A stretch of 64,000 bases of DNA from Chaetorhynchus papuensis (GCA_013396525.1 VWYX01000255.1:248001-312000); one strand, 5' to 3'; counted from the stretch's first letter, positions 11,731-26,644 are shown. Made by a program: numbers and translations. The notes: generated by a model not told the origin, from the letters alone.

Positions 11731-14700
11731 GAAAGAGTATATTTCTGGGGTTTTTTTGAGGAATGAGAGATGTTATAATTACTGATTACTTTTCAAGCCA
11801 TTATTCTATGTACTTTTAAGCTAGGTGGAAAAGATGGGGTTTTCCAGGATCTGTTTGAAGGAACATAGGGCAATAGTGCTGTCAAAAAGAACGTGAGCAA
11901 AAGCAGGAGGAAGATGCAGAAGGAAAACGTGCCCAAAGAAAGGTGGCATTACTTAGGTTGGTGTTGCTGGAGTCTTCACAAGGAGTGACAGGGATAAAAC
12001 ACTCCCTTGGGCAAGGTAAAGGATGCACGGCACACAAACCTTAGGAACAACTATTTCCTTCCTGTCCTTTACAACACATTAAAATTGTGTAAGAGTTGGA
12101 AGTGCTTTGGCGAGCCATACCTGGGCACATCACAGCTGTTTACGCAGCCTGCAGGCCAGCTTCCCTTCCTTAACAGCAGATGGCGGTGAAGTTAAACAAA
12201 TGAGTGGAAACAAGTCGAGAAAACGTGTTTTGGCTGGTGGCTGGTGTTGCTGCAGATAGCTCAGAGAGCACCATGCATATTCAGACAGTGCATTTCCAAA
12301 GCAGAGATCTCCTGTAGCACATTCAGGAGGCAGAAGATATTAATTCATCCACAGCTGTTTGTAGTCCAAGTCATTTTTATTTTGTTTATGATGTCTTTGG
12401 TGACATAAACAGTAGAACAGATAGAATCTGTTATCATTTCTTTCTTACATCCCTCTTTCATACATTTAAAATCTATGCATAGCTGAACAGATGAGGATGA
12501 AGCTCAGTTTCAAGTAAGCAAAATTTTACTCTTTATTATGTGTCTTGTGCTTCCTCTAAGACAATGAAGATACATCACCAGGCGTTGCTTTAAAACTTTT
12601 ATATTGCCAATTATTTTTTGCTGCAAAAAAAACTGCATGAAAGGGTTATTAAGGCCACAAGAACAGAGACTGAAAGTAAACTTTTACAGTCTTGCCCTAC
12701 ACTTTAAATTAATCTCACTTCTGGTGGCAGGATGGGAGAAGGGGCTGTTTGTTTTCCAGTTTCCATCAGGCAAACGATGGAGCTGTCAGTACAGATATTT
12801 GATTGCAACTTCTAAGTTCCTTGCCTAAAGTGAAAAAGGGATGAATATGCCTTGAATATGTACCTCGAAGGCCCAGACCCGCATTTCAAAACCAATTAAA
12901 GACAAGGCAAGCTCTGGGTGAAGCCTCAGCTGTTATCAGTGGTGACCTGAGTGTCACTACTTCGAGAGCAGGAGGAGAGGAACCAGAGGAACCTTTCTTG
13001 CCCTGCTCTTTTGGACCATTAATGCTCTGCAACAGACTTGGACTCTGCAGTCCTGTTCTTAAGAGAGGTGCCAGGCCAGTGGGACTGCTCAGATAAGAGA
13101 GGGCTGCTCCCAGGAGTTTGATTGTCCTTATCGTGACATCCATACCATATATTCTCTTTTCAAGCTCATATTTACATATCTTATAGTCTAAATATGCTTT
13201 TTATCTTCCTGTTGTATTAAAATTTTAGTGAAAAAATTCACATGACACCCCAGCAGACATATTATACCCAGCAAGGGCACAGGTCTCAATCACTTGTGGA
13301 GAAGCAGCCCTTCTTAATCTGTCAGTCAATCCATGCACAAAATGCACGGAGCATCAATTTCTTTTTAGGATATTCACTGTGACTTATGTATCTGCCAATA
13401 AATCTAAAATACAGGTCAAAGAATATGTAGCTCAAGTAAATCTATAAATGTAGCAGAAAAGCTTCACTAACTACCACAGATTGCCAAAGCTGAGGTCATT
13501 TCCTTGTTGTGAAAAATATTGAGTCCATAAATTATTTTTATCACCTCTGGGGCAATGCAAACAGTTTCTCACAGATGCTGAAAGTATGATATGTTTTTTA
13601 TTTGATATCAGAACACTACTTTTACACAGCTCTTAAAACACAAGGTCCAAGATTCTGCCTGTGCTTTAAGGCCCCAATTCAGCAACATATTAAAACAGAT
13701 GCTTCAGGCCCTGACATTAAACACGTGCCAAAGTGCTTTGTTGCATAGTCACAAATTGCTAAATTGGAGCCTAAAGACTAAATCTTTTTCTCATGAAACT
13801 CTGGATCTACCTTCCGTTTTCCTTCAAGGAAAACAAGCATTTATTCAAACATAATATATCTAAACATTCAAAAAGGCTTTTCTTTCAGAGATCACTGGGT
13901 GGAAGTAAATCTTGGGCAAAAATTGATGTACCATTTTTTACAACAGATTAACTGGTGTTTACTTAATATTTAGTTAATGTCTATTTCCACAAAGAAAATA
14001 AAAATACTTTGACCATGTGAAGACATAAGCATGAATGGTGAACGTCCTACAGAGAACTTTGGAGAAAACACCACTGAATTAACTTACAGTACATTTGTTA
14101 AACATGAGCAGCTCTAATAATGACATTTCATTTAACAATGCCCTTTGTCTTTTCAGTTCATCAGTTACCTATTTCAGTAATGAACTGCAGTCATACCATT
14201 CTGATTTTCTCCTAATGTAAAGGCTGAGATCACTTCACTTGCAGTGAAGCGTGATGCTATTATTCTGTTTGTGGCTTAGGAAAAAAGCTATAGAATATAT
14301 CACAATTGTAATTGGCTAACAAATATTAAAGGCTGTGATCAGTAAGGATACCAATAGCTTCGTCTAGCTATTAATAGAAACAAGTAAAATTAAAAAAAAA
14401 AAATAGACAGAAATGGTTGAAAATGCTCAGGATCTCTATTTCATGAGCAGAGGAGCAAGTATTCAGCTGGGAAAAAAAATGAGCCACGCATTAAACGTTA
14501 TTTTAATTTTTTATCAAGAATCCATGCATAGAACTTAACAGCAACATTTTCAGATAGGATGGATGTTCTCAGCTGCAAAAATAAAATGGAGTTGCCTGCC
14601 CTATTTAAGAAGGATTTTCTAAAGGACTAGAAGTAGTCAGATTAAGTGGATAATATCCCACTTTGCACTATGTAAACACAAGAGAGATAAAAAATATCAT

Positions 14701-15640
14701 AGGTCTACTTGATATGATCCATAAGTCTCACAGGGGGTAATGGGCCTTACTTTCACTCATTTGCCTACCTCTTTTTTTGGGTTTCTTAGATTTCAAAAGC
14801 TTTTTCATTGCCTTTCTAGCTGCAAGAGAGATATTTTAACCAGGCTGCTGTTTTCACTTTTCTATTCACTGTGATCCATTCAAAATATTTTCAGAGCTCA
14901 CCAAAAACATTTAATTAACAGACAGTGGTGTCCAGCATTTCATAATCTTTTCCCAACTGAACCAAATCTGCACAATTTACAATAGATCTTTGGAAAACTG
15001 CTTTTTACTGTGTGCTGCATCTATAGATCTCTCTCAATTACCCACAGTAAATTTAGGCATTGTACAAGAGCAAATTTTACAGTCCATGAAGAGATGAAGT
15101 GAAATCTAGATGAAATTCATTGTGACAGATTCTCAGTTAGTGCCCTGATGTGTCTGTATTACAGAAGATAGACATTCTATTAGCATGGAAGCTCCCATAA
15201 TGGACTGTGAATCATTTCAGGTAATAGAGATGCCAACTGGAATGACTGAAAAGCACTACTGAATTCCATTAGAGCTCTTTGTTTTTAAATCAGTCATTTC
15301 TTTGTGAATATCCAACTATACACTTCTTGACCTTAGCTGAGAGTAATAATTGTGAACTAATATTACAAAACATTAATCTGAGTTACTTTCAATTAATGTT
15401 TCTCTTTGAGGGTTATTTTTATGCTGCAAATGTGAAGGAGACTGTGGCTTGTATTACAAATATGTATTTGGACTTGAGCTAGTGCAGAATGCAATTTTCA
15501 CTTATATTTCTCTCTCCACTGTATTCAGTCTCATCTCATTAGCTGTAAAAAGACTCGGCTATTGGCTTTTCTTTTTCCATGTCATCCTACCAGAATAAAA
15601 TAACTATAATCAACAAATCTATAAAGATAAACATTTTTAT
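11731..15640. other. Intergenic, no gene seen
   Basis: AT-rich DNA with short chance frames only. A 12-base A run at 14,392-14,403 is the only simple repeat of note. No transposon or RNA gene was recognised. Confidence 0.5.
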
Positions 15641-16760
15641 AAGAGATGCCACAAATAGTCTTCTTTCATTTAGGTGCTTGGTTAATTACCAGCAAAATAA
15701 CTAACACCATATCCTGTTACCCAAACAGCCCCACCTTATCTATCAATCATGTATGATTTATCAGACTTGATAATTGCTTGGATAATTAACACAGAATTTA
15801 GGTTTATTCAGTCTGCTGAAACCTCAGAAATGCCTGCATAATTGCCATTTGTGTAGTAGATGAAGTTATGAATAATTCTTTTTCACATAAATATGAAGGC
15901 TGGATTGCAGGCAGCAGAATTTCCTCACCCATTGCTGTTAATGCAGATATTCCATCATACAAGTGCTATGGTATTGTCACATGTTAGCCATATGTATATA
16001 GTAAAGTAATTAAAATGCATATCTATGAAAATAAGGGAAAAATCTTTGTTTGTAGGCACTGTGTGCTTCTCTCATGAAGAAGTACAGAAGGAGAATGAAG
16101 GAAAATTAGTCTGCTCGGTACAGCAGCAACCAGATTTGAATCTCTGTAATATTCACACATAAATCCTTTGGGAAGTCTTTAAAGAGAGTAGATTCTGTAT
16201 CTTCTGTCTACGATCATCTATTTCACATCAGAATGAGCAACATTATCCTTATATACCAGAGATTCTGTGTCTACAGCTTGAAAATGAGCCTCTCCTTAAT
16301 GTTGTAATGACAGGTGTAAGATTAACTTTGTTAGGTGTCTAGCCACTCATGCAAACTAAATTAAATTAATGGAACAAATTTCTCTCATAATTAAGATAAA
16401 AATTCATGTCAGCTGTAACCTTGCTGTACACTAATTATATACAAATGATTTATCATCTGCTTCGCCCAGAATATTAATCCTCAACTCATTGATAACTGCA
16501 GCCAGTGTTAAGAGATGAGAGTTGATTAACTATGACAGATTGGGCAACCACAGTACCAAGTGCCTGAACAACCAGTGAAACCAATAATATTCAAATAGCA
16601 CTTCTTATTTAAAAATGCATTCCCATGGAAACAGATGCATGTTTAATGAGGGATAGGGGGTTATTTCAATAATGACTGATATTGGAAGAGTGGGCTGAAC
16701 TAATCAATAATAATTAAGTGCTTAGCCTGGATAAGATATGGTTTTATAAAGCAGGTTATG
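15640..16760. promoter_or_regulatory. Candidate conserved non-coding element with RFX X-box
   Basis: This segment is unusually dense in TAAT/ATTA homeodomain cores (for example around 15,760-15,800 and 16,340-16,480). At 16,619-16,632 it carries attcccatggaaac, which matches 13 of the 14 positions (two of them unspecified) of the RFX X-box consensus GTTNCCATGGNAAC. It has no long open frame and no repeat. I infer a possible developmental enhancer. Conservation cannot be measured from a single sequence, so this is a candidate only. Confidence 0.25.
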
Positions 16761-18581
16761 TACACATTAGTGAGGTACTAGTTCAGGCCATGTTACATGT
16801 AATGTCTTCATGTAGTGCTGTTGGTTATTCATTTTCCTACTGCAGCAGATATTGCATAGTTTACAGATGTTAAAACGTCTACAGTCTAGTCTTGGCTCCC
16901 TCCAGCTCCAATAAAAAAAAGAAGAAACTGATGCCACCAACAGTCCTTTGAAAGTCAACTCCTGCAGTAATTCTGCTTTGGGAAATTTCTTTATGAAAAT
17001 GTCATTCTACAAAAAAGCAACCCAACTAACACAAAAAATTCCAAGCAACACTTGAAGCATCATCTGTTCAGCAGGTCACTCATTCTTCTCTTGGAATATG
17101 ATATTATATTTTTACTTTAAATAAAAATTATTAAAATTAACTTGTAAACCTTAAAAAAGTTATTATTTTTAATAGGTGGTATGTATTTTGGGCAAGATTT
17201 TTAGTTACTAATGTATCCTTTGATGAATAAAAAGAATAACAAAATTCCAGACATCTCAAAGATTTTCAAGTTAGGACTTGGGCCTTTTTAGTACTAATTC
17301 TGTCTCCCCAGGACAGCTTTTTTAAACTAATTGCTCATTGAGGCTCCAAGAATCCCTGTCAGAAAGAAGAAAAAACCCAGTCTTGTTCCTAGGCACTAAT
17401 AAGGCACAACCAGCCAGCTGGATGAACTAAGTGATATTGCTGTAAATTAATTACTGTCATGAAAAGCTGGTGTGTCTGAAGACAAGTTATGTCTGAGAAG
17501 GAAACTTAAATACTAATATAAAACTGAAGACAATTGCAAAAGCAACACAGAGCATGAACCTGTAATTCCCAGTGGCCAGGTGGGACAAGGCCTGTGAAAC
17601 CCTGCAGGGATGGACAGGCACCTGCAGGGAATGCAGTGATGGTAGAGAGCTGGAGACAGGTCCCCAGAGCTGCCCTCCTGCCCAGGCACTGCAGCCACAG
17701 CTCAGGCTTTCCTGTTCACCAGACTGCTTCCATTCTGACACAAAGGAAAAATCCAGGAAATTGGCTCCTATCCTATGGCTGCTCTGTGCCTGGGTTTAGG
17801 AGAGCCAAGCCTTCTCAGTCTGCTCATTCTCAGTATGGGGACACAAATTCCTTTGGAACTGGAGTGGCCTATTTCACACAGGCTACACCAGGATTATGTC
17901 TTAAATGAGAATTTGATCCCTTTCTTCCACTCCCACGTTCTTTAACAGCCACTCAGCCTCTGACTGAACACAGGTGTTCTGCACAGGTAACTCCAAAGGT
18001 TGGCTTGGATAAAAATTTGAGCTCCTGCTGGGACTGCAGAGGCAGCTGAATGCCAGCCCATGGCAGGGACGGGCTGGACACAGCAGATGGTGTGGTGCTG
18101 CAGGTTTGGCTGTGCTTTGTGGTGACACTGCAGGCTGGTACTGAGCACAGAAACACCCAGCACTGCTCTGATCCCAGCTTCAACTACCAGGAGAACCGAA
18201 ACACCAGAGCCCAGCCATCCCAGCACCAGCACCCTCAACATGTGGATACAGACTCACCCTCTCAAAGAGTATTTGAATCACCACAGCCTAAGAAGCAAAT
18301 ATTCTATTTCATTATAATGCTCCTTTTCAGCCTCCCATCCCATGAGAGACTTTCTTTTTCTTTTATTTTTACATTTGTCTTATGTGCTTCAAAAGAAATT
18401 AAAGTTCCACTTAAATGAAAAAGAAAATGTGAACTTTATGGGAAATAAAAATTCAAACATTTCTTTCTCTACATTTCTAGCAATTTCAGGGCTAATTGCC
18501 TTTGAATTTGTAAATGCAGATAATGAGAAGAATTCTATGTATATGGAATTGAAGAGAATATATGCAGAGCAAGTCAAGTAC

Positions 18582-18615
18582 TTGATATCCAATTTAACTT
18601 GGAGTTGGATATCAA
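18582..18615. repeat. Perfect 11-bp inverted repeat, 12-base loop
   Basis: Left arm ttgatatccaa at 18,582-18,592 and right arm ttggatatcaa at 18,605-18,615 are exact reverse complements, separated by 12 bases. It could form a hairpin in RNA or DNA. No function is evident. Confidence 0.6.
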
Positions 18616-21600
18616 CTTTAAATAAGCAAAAAGGCCTTAAGTTTTTTTCATCATCTTATCCCTCGGGGATACATATCTGCTATGAACCTAATCAGCTACA
18701 GAACATCACGGATCCTCTGCGCCAATGCTAATGAATGACCATTCCCGTGGCAGAGCAGAGATGGAACATCAGCACTGCAAGTCCAGTGGGGCAACCAGAC
18801 ACTGCCCCACACACCTCTGTAAAGATTCAATTAATGCAAAAGTTTGTGTGTAAACTGCCTTTCAGCTCCTTGGGATCACCACACAGAAGCAAATCACCAG
18901 TAGAAATACTGCACAATGAAAGCATAGAAGAAATTCCTCATGTAAAATGACTTTTCTGAGCAATTGTAGTGACATGCAAACCTCCATCTACCAATGCTAA
19001 CAGCACCTAGTAAGGAGGTGAGCTACACTATATCCACACCAAAGCCACAGCAGGAAAGGCTGTACTGCAGCTCCCAGAATCACCCTTTGCAGCAAAGCAA
19101 GCAGCAGCTCCCATCAATACAATGGTCCAATCCTGCACTGTGGTCCTACTGCAAGCAGAATTCTGTCACTGCTCTGGTGGTTGGAGTAAATAGCCACCTG
19201 TCTTTCCATGGCATACAACAGTTAATGCATCAGTTCCAGAGGAACAGTGTGGAAGTCAGTGGCACTCTTTTCTTAGGAAAAGAAGTAAACTAGAAAGAAA
19301 GCACTAATTAGAGAGAAGGCATGTGGTCATTTAGCACACGTTTTCTAGCAGAAGCTCAGCACGGACATTTGGCAGTGAGAGAGTCTAAATGCAGCCTTCT
19401 AGGAATGACTAAAATGGGTCTGTATTGATTAGTGCTACTTTGGCTAATTGCTGGAGGTAGGAACTAGAAACCCCCTGTAGCCCTCGTTGCCAGCTAGAGC
19501 TATAGCTGATAGACCTAAATTCTGTTCATGCTGATACAACTGATAGCACACCATCTTCAGTGGAGCTCCTCCAGTTTAACAGGCACAAGTAGAAGCAGAT
19601 GCAAAAATTGGAGTGTCCTTGTCCTAAATCTCTTTTGCACACCTTGAGCACCTTCCCACTTACCCCTTCCACTCAGAGTAAGAAGTGGGATTATGCTGCC
19701 TCACCCAGCAGTATCACTTCATTCCATTGATCAGGCTCTGCAAACAATGCAATTATCTCAGAGGGGAATGCAGCAAGCCCTGGTTTTGCTACTTCAACTT
19801 ATTACTGAGGAGCATCAAAGTACCCAGCCATTTTCCTGCAGCCATCTTTAAAAAAGGCAATGATCTCAATGTGCTGCTAACCTAATGAGGGCTGTGTGTG
19901 ACAGAGCCGTAGATACATTTTCTCACTAGCCTAATGAGCAAAGTGACAGACAGCGAAACAGTTCACACTTGAGTAATTTTCTAGTCATCAGCAACTGCAG
20001 TGTTCATGGGAGCAGAAGCCAGAGAGGGGACAGAGAGCTATACAATAAATACACACTGGCTCCATTGGCCAGAATAAGTTATCACTAGGATAGAGGTCTT
20101 GGGGCAAGCTCCCTTAGGAAATTCAAACAAAAAGAGTCAATTTAAGGCATCTCTAGCAGTGCATTCAATTAAAATTAAATTTAAAATGTAGGATCAGCTG
20201 TTGGGCTGTTAGGCCACCTGCCCAAAGGAAGAAAAAAATTAGAGATGTAACGAACCTTAACTCCTGAAGTCTGCAAGCTGCTCGTGAATCACTGAATAGC
20301 ACCAGCTTCTCACAAGCATCCATTCAGCACAAAGTCCAGTTCTCCTTTGTCTCCCACCCCAAGAAAGAAACCAGCAGCACATAGCTCATTATCCATATTG
20401 ACAGCAAGCGTTTGGGTGAAAAATGCTGTCCTTCTTACATTTTTAATGTACTGGCAACTTCTCCCAGTGAAACCATTATTTCTCGAAGGAATGTAACTGT
20501 GAGCCAAGCCTTGGAACATCCACTGGCACAGGCTCCAGGATAGATTCCACAAGGAAACAGCAAAAGCCATCAGAGCTATGCAGTTCTCCAGGCACTGTTA
20601 GTGCACCCAGCACCTCCCACTGCCCTGGGGATCAAGTATAGAAACGTGAACAGAGAGAGCAGACAAAGCCCAGGTGCAAGGGAAGGAGCCCTTCCCAAAG
20701 ATGGGAAAACCAACTGGTCCAGGGAGAAGCATTTCACCTGCCAGTGGTGTGATCCATGTCTTGAAGAGATGCCACACCAGCCATCCCTTCTTGATACCTC
20801 TCCTTGGATATTGCCATTTTTACCACTGATAAAATATGCCTGCCTCTCTCCTTTCTCTCAGATGAAGAGAGGAGACATTTGATGCTGCTGGGACAAATAA
20901 AGCAGCAGCTGCAGAGTCCACCTGCCTAATCCCAGAGCTGTCCCCCTGTGAGCTGGCCTGACTCTAAGCAGAAGGGGTGTCAGGAAATAAAGAGTCTTGT
21001 GGTTCCTCACCTGGGTCCTTCACTGTGATCATTCCTGCCATGTATGGGAACCAACATGTGGGCAGAGGGACAAGTCCTGTTAACATTCTCACTGTGCTGG
21101 AATCTCTTCATGGAGAGCAATGGACATGCTTTAGAGGTGCAGCAATCAGGTGTGGCAGAGCTCACGCTGCCCTGCAGATCTGGTGCTGCTCCACAGGCAG
21201 CAGTGCTCACTGCAGCTCACTCTTTGAGCTGCCCTGTGGGAGCTGGTCGATGCCCAAAATGCACCAGTCTCAGTCAGCTTCAGTCCGTGGGTCTGCCTGG
21301 GCAAGTACAGGGGCTAAAGTGTGGATCAAAATACCTCCCAATGACCTCAGCAGCAACAGATGAGCCCTTGTGCAATTCAATCCTACCCTGGAGAAAGCAC
21401 ATCTCAGGCTCTCCCACTGAGGGCAGAGCAGCTCCCTGGCAGAGCTCTGGCCCAGTGTTAATTAGATAATTCTCACAACCACTCCATAAGTCATTCCTGC
21501 CCAGCTTTTCAGGCTGGTGAGGTGAAGGACTCACCAGCAGCCACCAGAGGCACAGGTGCAGTCAGCCAGGAACCAAACTCAAAGTTCTGGGCTCTGCTCC

Positions 21601-24600
21601 TCAGCGTTGGCTGCTTGGCCAAAACCTATTTATGCAAACTCACCATGAGCTTGGCTGAACTGTTGTTTTGTCTGACATTTCTCCTTGCGCATGTGAAAGA
21701 ATCCCCTTGGCTTGGGAGAGAAGGTCTGTGGTTCAGGAGGTGACCAGGCTCTGAGTCAGGTGCCTCTGTCCTACTGTGTCTGCTTCTGCTTTCCTGGGTC
21801 ACCCAAGGCAGGACATTTAAACTCATTGCACCACCATGTTGGAAGAACACAAAATTGCTTCTAAAATGTTGTTGTGTCAGCTGGGATCTTTTAAAATGAG
21901 GAAATTCAGTGCTCATCTCTCCCTGACTTTCACTGGGGCTTAGCATTCAATTCCTTTAGGATATTTTAAAGATCCTTGTCTAGAAAAAGAAACTGGCATT
22001 TATGGGCACAGCACAAATATTAAACTACTTTGAATAACTCTCCATGTGGAACTGCTCATGTGCAATAAAAATGGCAGTGTTTTCCAGTATAAATAATCAC
22101 TCATTTCTTGAAATCATAAATCATTCACCTTTTGAATTATTTGGGTGTCAAGGGATAAACTGTTAAATCTATATTTAGTATCTAACTCAAAGTCCTGCCT
22201 GGTCTTCAGAAGCACTGCACACTCTTCAGCTGGGAGAGATTGTACATCAGATCCCTTGGATAAAAGTGCTTAAATTTGAACTTACATGCTTACATTTAAG
22301 AGCTCCACCCAACATTTAAGAGAACTGAAAATTAGTTAAAAGCTGTTCTGAGCATTTTCAAAAATTACACAGTGGAAGGCATTCCAGGTGAAAATGCATT
22401 TTAACAATTTTTCATAAATGTCTTCCTTCTTTTAAATTCTGTTTTGCTCACCACAGGTATCCTGGAACATGACATCCTGGCTCTGGCCGTAACAGCCATG
22501 CTCTGGGTGAAGAGCCAGGCTTGAGGTTGAAACCAGCCATTTGTGCCAGGGAAACAGGACATTGGGATGGGACACAGCCTATGATGCAGCACTGCAAAGG
22601 AGAGCTGCACCACCCTCGTGGTGGGAGATGCCAGCCCAGTGCATAACCCTCACCATCAACGTGCTGGATTTGACAGGTCTCTGCACCATTAAACAAACTG
22701 CAGCCCAGGTGATTTTAATACCCCGAGCCATTTGAGTGTCTGCATAATAGTCTGTCCCAGACTAGATATGGTGCAAAATTTTTAGAGGGACCTATGTGAA
22801 ACTGTTCCAGTCCCTGAGTAGAGATGGACACACAGAATCTGCCAAAAAAATATTCATCCAACCAGAAAGTGTCAAGAGGATTTTATACAGGAAAAAAGAT
22901 TTGAAGAAACTCAGTGGTTAAGGAAATATTCATTTTACTTTGTAATTCACCTTAACTGATTCTGTATGTGAACCAAAACCCCTGAGACATGAAATGTGTG
23001 CAAAAGATATAAACCTGTGAAACGGTGGGACAAATAGTTTCTCCTCCTCTAGTAAAATGAAACAGCAGCTACTTGGGAAAAGAATCCACGTGCCAAATCT
23101 GTAAATATGCTCTACCTCTTTTTATGCTGCTGCATAATTAATGTAAGAACCTTTAAAATTCCTATCTGATACTTACACTTGTTATAGCAACATATTTAAT
23201 TCCAGAGCTACATCCTTTAGCAGATTCTTTTACTTCATTCAAATTACTAATCGTTTAGATTCTCTCTGAAAGTCTTTCCTCCCTCACTCCCCATGCATGC
23301 TTAACCTAATTAACTATAAATGAGAAAAAATGCTACTCACATAAAAAGAAAATGTTAACCTATAAATTATCCAGTGCTCCCTCCTGAGGCTGGAAACGCC
23401 TCTCGCAGAAAAGCTCAAATGTTGGTGCAGTATTCTTGGCTTCCTATCCAGTTTCTGCCACCCAAAATCATTTAATACAACACATTACTCTGCCATTTTG
23501 TACAACTGGCAACATTTACTGATACCAAGTCCTCTCCCGTGTTTTCAAGATTACACGAAGGAGGATTTCTAGGATGATTAATTGGAGAGAGAAAATCATT
23601 CCTTTACATTTCAAGGAACATTTGCAGAAGAGTAATGGTCATTTACAGAAATATGGCCTCTTTATACCCATTAATGTCTTCCAGTGTTCCCTATGGGTCA
23701 CACAATTAACCACCCCTTTGTGTTTCTTCGCTGCCGTCATCCAAAATCCTCTCAGTTGTTGTCATCCGTTGAAAATCTTCTGCTTTGCCATGGCCAGATC
23801 AAAAGTACTCAGGTTTGTGGGACTGAGCCATCTAAGAGAGAGGATCCTTACTCTATACGTAGCTCCTCAAAATATAGTTTTTTCCCAGAGGTTCTCAATT
23901 GCATTTTGCCAAATTCGACCCAGACAACCACTTCCAAATGTATTTGTAAATCCAAATAAAAAGCAGAGAGAGATAGTCCTTTATTTTCTAATTCTATTCC
24001 CATGCTTTAGTGATTTCATCCATCCCACTCTCCAGTGGTGATGGAAAGGGCTTTGCTGTGCCTAGCACAATATAATTCTGATCCACAGCCAGAGCTCCAG
24101 AGTGCTGTTGTACCTTATTGCTATTGTCACTAGTGTTACCATTATTTGGAATTATAACAGTTCCAATGAAACCTCACATAACAGATCCCTGTCCAGCCAA
24201 CCTGTGCCCAGGTACCAGGTCACACCATGGGCACGACCAGGGAGGCTGGGACCAAGAGAAGACTGGCACTAGGCAGGTATGAGGGAAATGACCTTTCCAT
24301 CCCATTTTCCATGGTTCCCTGCTCCCTGTCCCCACCTCCCTGTCACTGCAGGGCTTTGGATCAGTGTCCCAAGGGCATTAATGGGCACTAATTGTCCAGG
24401 GACTGGTATCACACAGTGTGTTGCCCAGTTTTTTTCCCTCTTGCCAATGAGAGCAAACTGACCTAGCAACAGCCTCTTGCCAGGACATTTGTGTGCACTC
24501 TGTTTTGGAATTGGCATCTCTCCAGCTTGTGGTTTAATTTACCACCAACTCCAGTGCACTCCTCAGTGTTTACCTGAGCACAGTGTTTACCTGTGCTCCA

Positions 24601-26625
24601 GAAGTGACAGTGAGCTCTGTGCAAACACTGTCACTGTCACCCCTGCAGCCACAGCCCCCGGTATCCCCCGTATCCAGAGTTCAGACACCACGAGGAAGCT
24701 GATGCTGTTTCAGACAATGCCCGAGTCATTCAGAGGACACTGGTCCCAGGCACAGGTGGTGTTGTCACCTTCCAGTGGAGATGGCTGAGGCCAAGAAGAA
24801 CCTTTCTTTCCAGAGAGGCAGAGGAGTTAGAGCTGTCAGCCAGCAGCAGGGATGGGTATTTGCTGAGAGCTGGGGTTTGTTACAGTTTCCTTTGCTACCC
24901 CTGTAACTAGTTACAGGTATTTCATGAAGTGAAAAATACCAACACTGGGGTTTTTTGTCCTTGATATCAAAAAACACAAACCCGAGCATAGAAGAAAATG
25001 AGAGAGAAAAAGGAGAAATGAGGACAGTACTGATAAAACCAGGGAGAAATGCTACATCAAAACACTCTAAGTTAAAAAAGAGACAAATTGCTTATCTGTT
25101 CATTCCCAATTCCCTGAAACTGTCTCCATTTCGATGGTGCTTGATCACAAGCTGAGAAGAGATGGGCCTTCCAGCTGTGAGGAGACAGCCTCATACCAAA
25201 ACAGGAAAGAAAAGCATAACCTACTTGCCATTCCTGAATACAGTAAAAGAAAATTTCAGGAACAAACTGCTGGCATTTTGTTTAGCTTCCTGCATAGCAA
25301 AATCAAGACAGATTTAATGAGTGTGTGTGCATTATACGGAGCAGGAAACACTGTCACCATTACACAAATTAGTTGAAATTTTTATATGTACACAATTCTG
25401 CTAAAATATTCTCATTAAAGGTATCTGTAAAATTCAGGAGAAGATAAAGCCATCTAATCTTTTCTTACTTTATCATTGCTTCGGAACGATTTGCAGCACT
25501 TTAGCAGAGAATTACAAAAGCCCTGAATGTGCATTCGCCCATGTTTTTACCCTAATTTTCGCACAGGAAGCCCCGTGCTTTTTTTTTTGGTCACTCCAAA
25601 GACTGAATCAGCACCACAGCACCTTGCAGACAGACCCCCACCACACCTGTCCACCCCTCTTCTCTCCCCATGATCTTATTCACCCTTAACACCTGCATTT
25701 TGTGATCCCTGGGCTTCTCTGGTGCCACATCCATTCCCTGTCTCCCATTTCCCATCAGAGGCTGAGCCCATTTCCCTAAACCTCACCAAGCAAGCACCAG
25801 CCACTCACTCCTGCCCTTTTCCACAAACCCCAACTGCTTCCTTTCCTGTTTGCTGCCAAGAGCCCCTTTCATCAATGGGTTTGCAGCACTAAAATTGCTA
25901 AGAATTTCAGTTAATTTGTACTAATTATAGTTAAGAGTAACTAGAGGCTCATTCACAGGGGGGAGGGAGGGCTGAAGGAGGAGAAATACAATTCAGTATG
26001 CTTTCAACTCTGCACGCACACTTAGCTGAGCAGGGTTAATAAGAGCATCAGCCTGGTTCCCGAGCACACCAGAGGTAAATAGAAGCCATTTTTCATGTTT
26101 CATTCTGCAGGCACAGTTTTACCATGGCCCGTTTTACAAGTGAGGTAAATGAGTCATAGAAAAAGCAAGTAGCTTGACCAAGGCTTTGCAGTAAGACATT
26201 GGCAACACAGAGAGAGCACTGCAGGAACTACTTTCCAGCCCGCTTGATCCTCATGGGAACAAAATCTTGCCTTATTTTTATTATCATTATTCCTGTGTAG
26301 TAGCTACCCTCATCTGTAGGATCAGAAATTTTAGGCTAAGCTGTGGCACAGCTGCACAATTGAATTTCAATTAATCAATCTTTAATCCCTGATTAAGTGA
26401 ACACAGCAAGAAGAAAATATGTGAGAGAAAGAAAACTTCTATCAGAAATGAAATTATTACTTGAGAGGCTAACATCCTGCATCAGTTTACAACTGATAAG
26501 ATTTAATATGCAGCAGTGGAAAACTATTAGAAAGTCTATTAAGAGACACTTAGGTGAATATTGCGTTCCATCCTTTAAAATCCAAGCTGTGCCTTAAGAT
26601 TGTAACTATCTTTTTGCTCCAGAAC

Positions 26626-26644
26626 AAAAAAAAAAAAAAAAAAA
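26626..26644 (+). repeat. Poly-A tract (19 A)
   Basis: An uninterrupted run of 19 A, among the longest single-base runs in the window. Such runs can mark the 3' end of a retroposed sequence, but I find no recognisable element upstream and no target-site duplication, so it is listed as a simple repeat only. Confidence 0.7.

Noticed and set aside
20880..21015. Possible solo LTR (two AATAAA motifs close together and a tgtcaggaaataaagagtct stretch)
   Set aside because: No matching terminal inverted bases, primer site or target duplication could be found, so the poly-A-like motifs alone are not enough.
23574..24041. A 155-codon plus-strand frame in AT-rich intergenic DNA
   Set aside because: A second open frame overlaps it on the same strand, the composition is not protein-like, and I recognise no family or splice structure.
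26397..26644. A 66-codon frame followed by a 19-base A run, considered as a retroposed gene
   Set aside because: No parent protein was recognised and no target-site duplication was seen around the A run.
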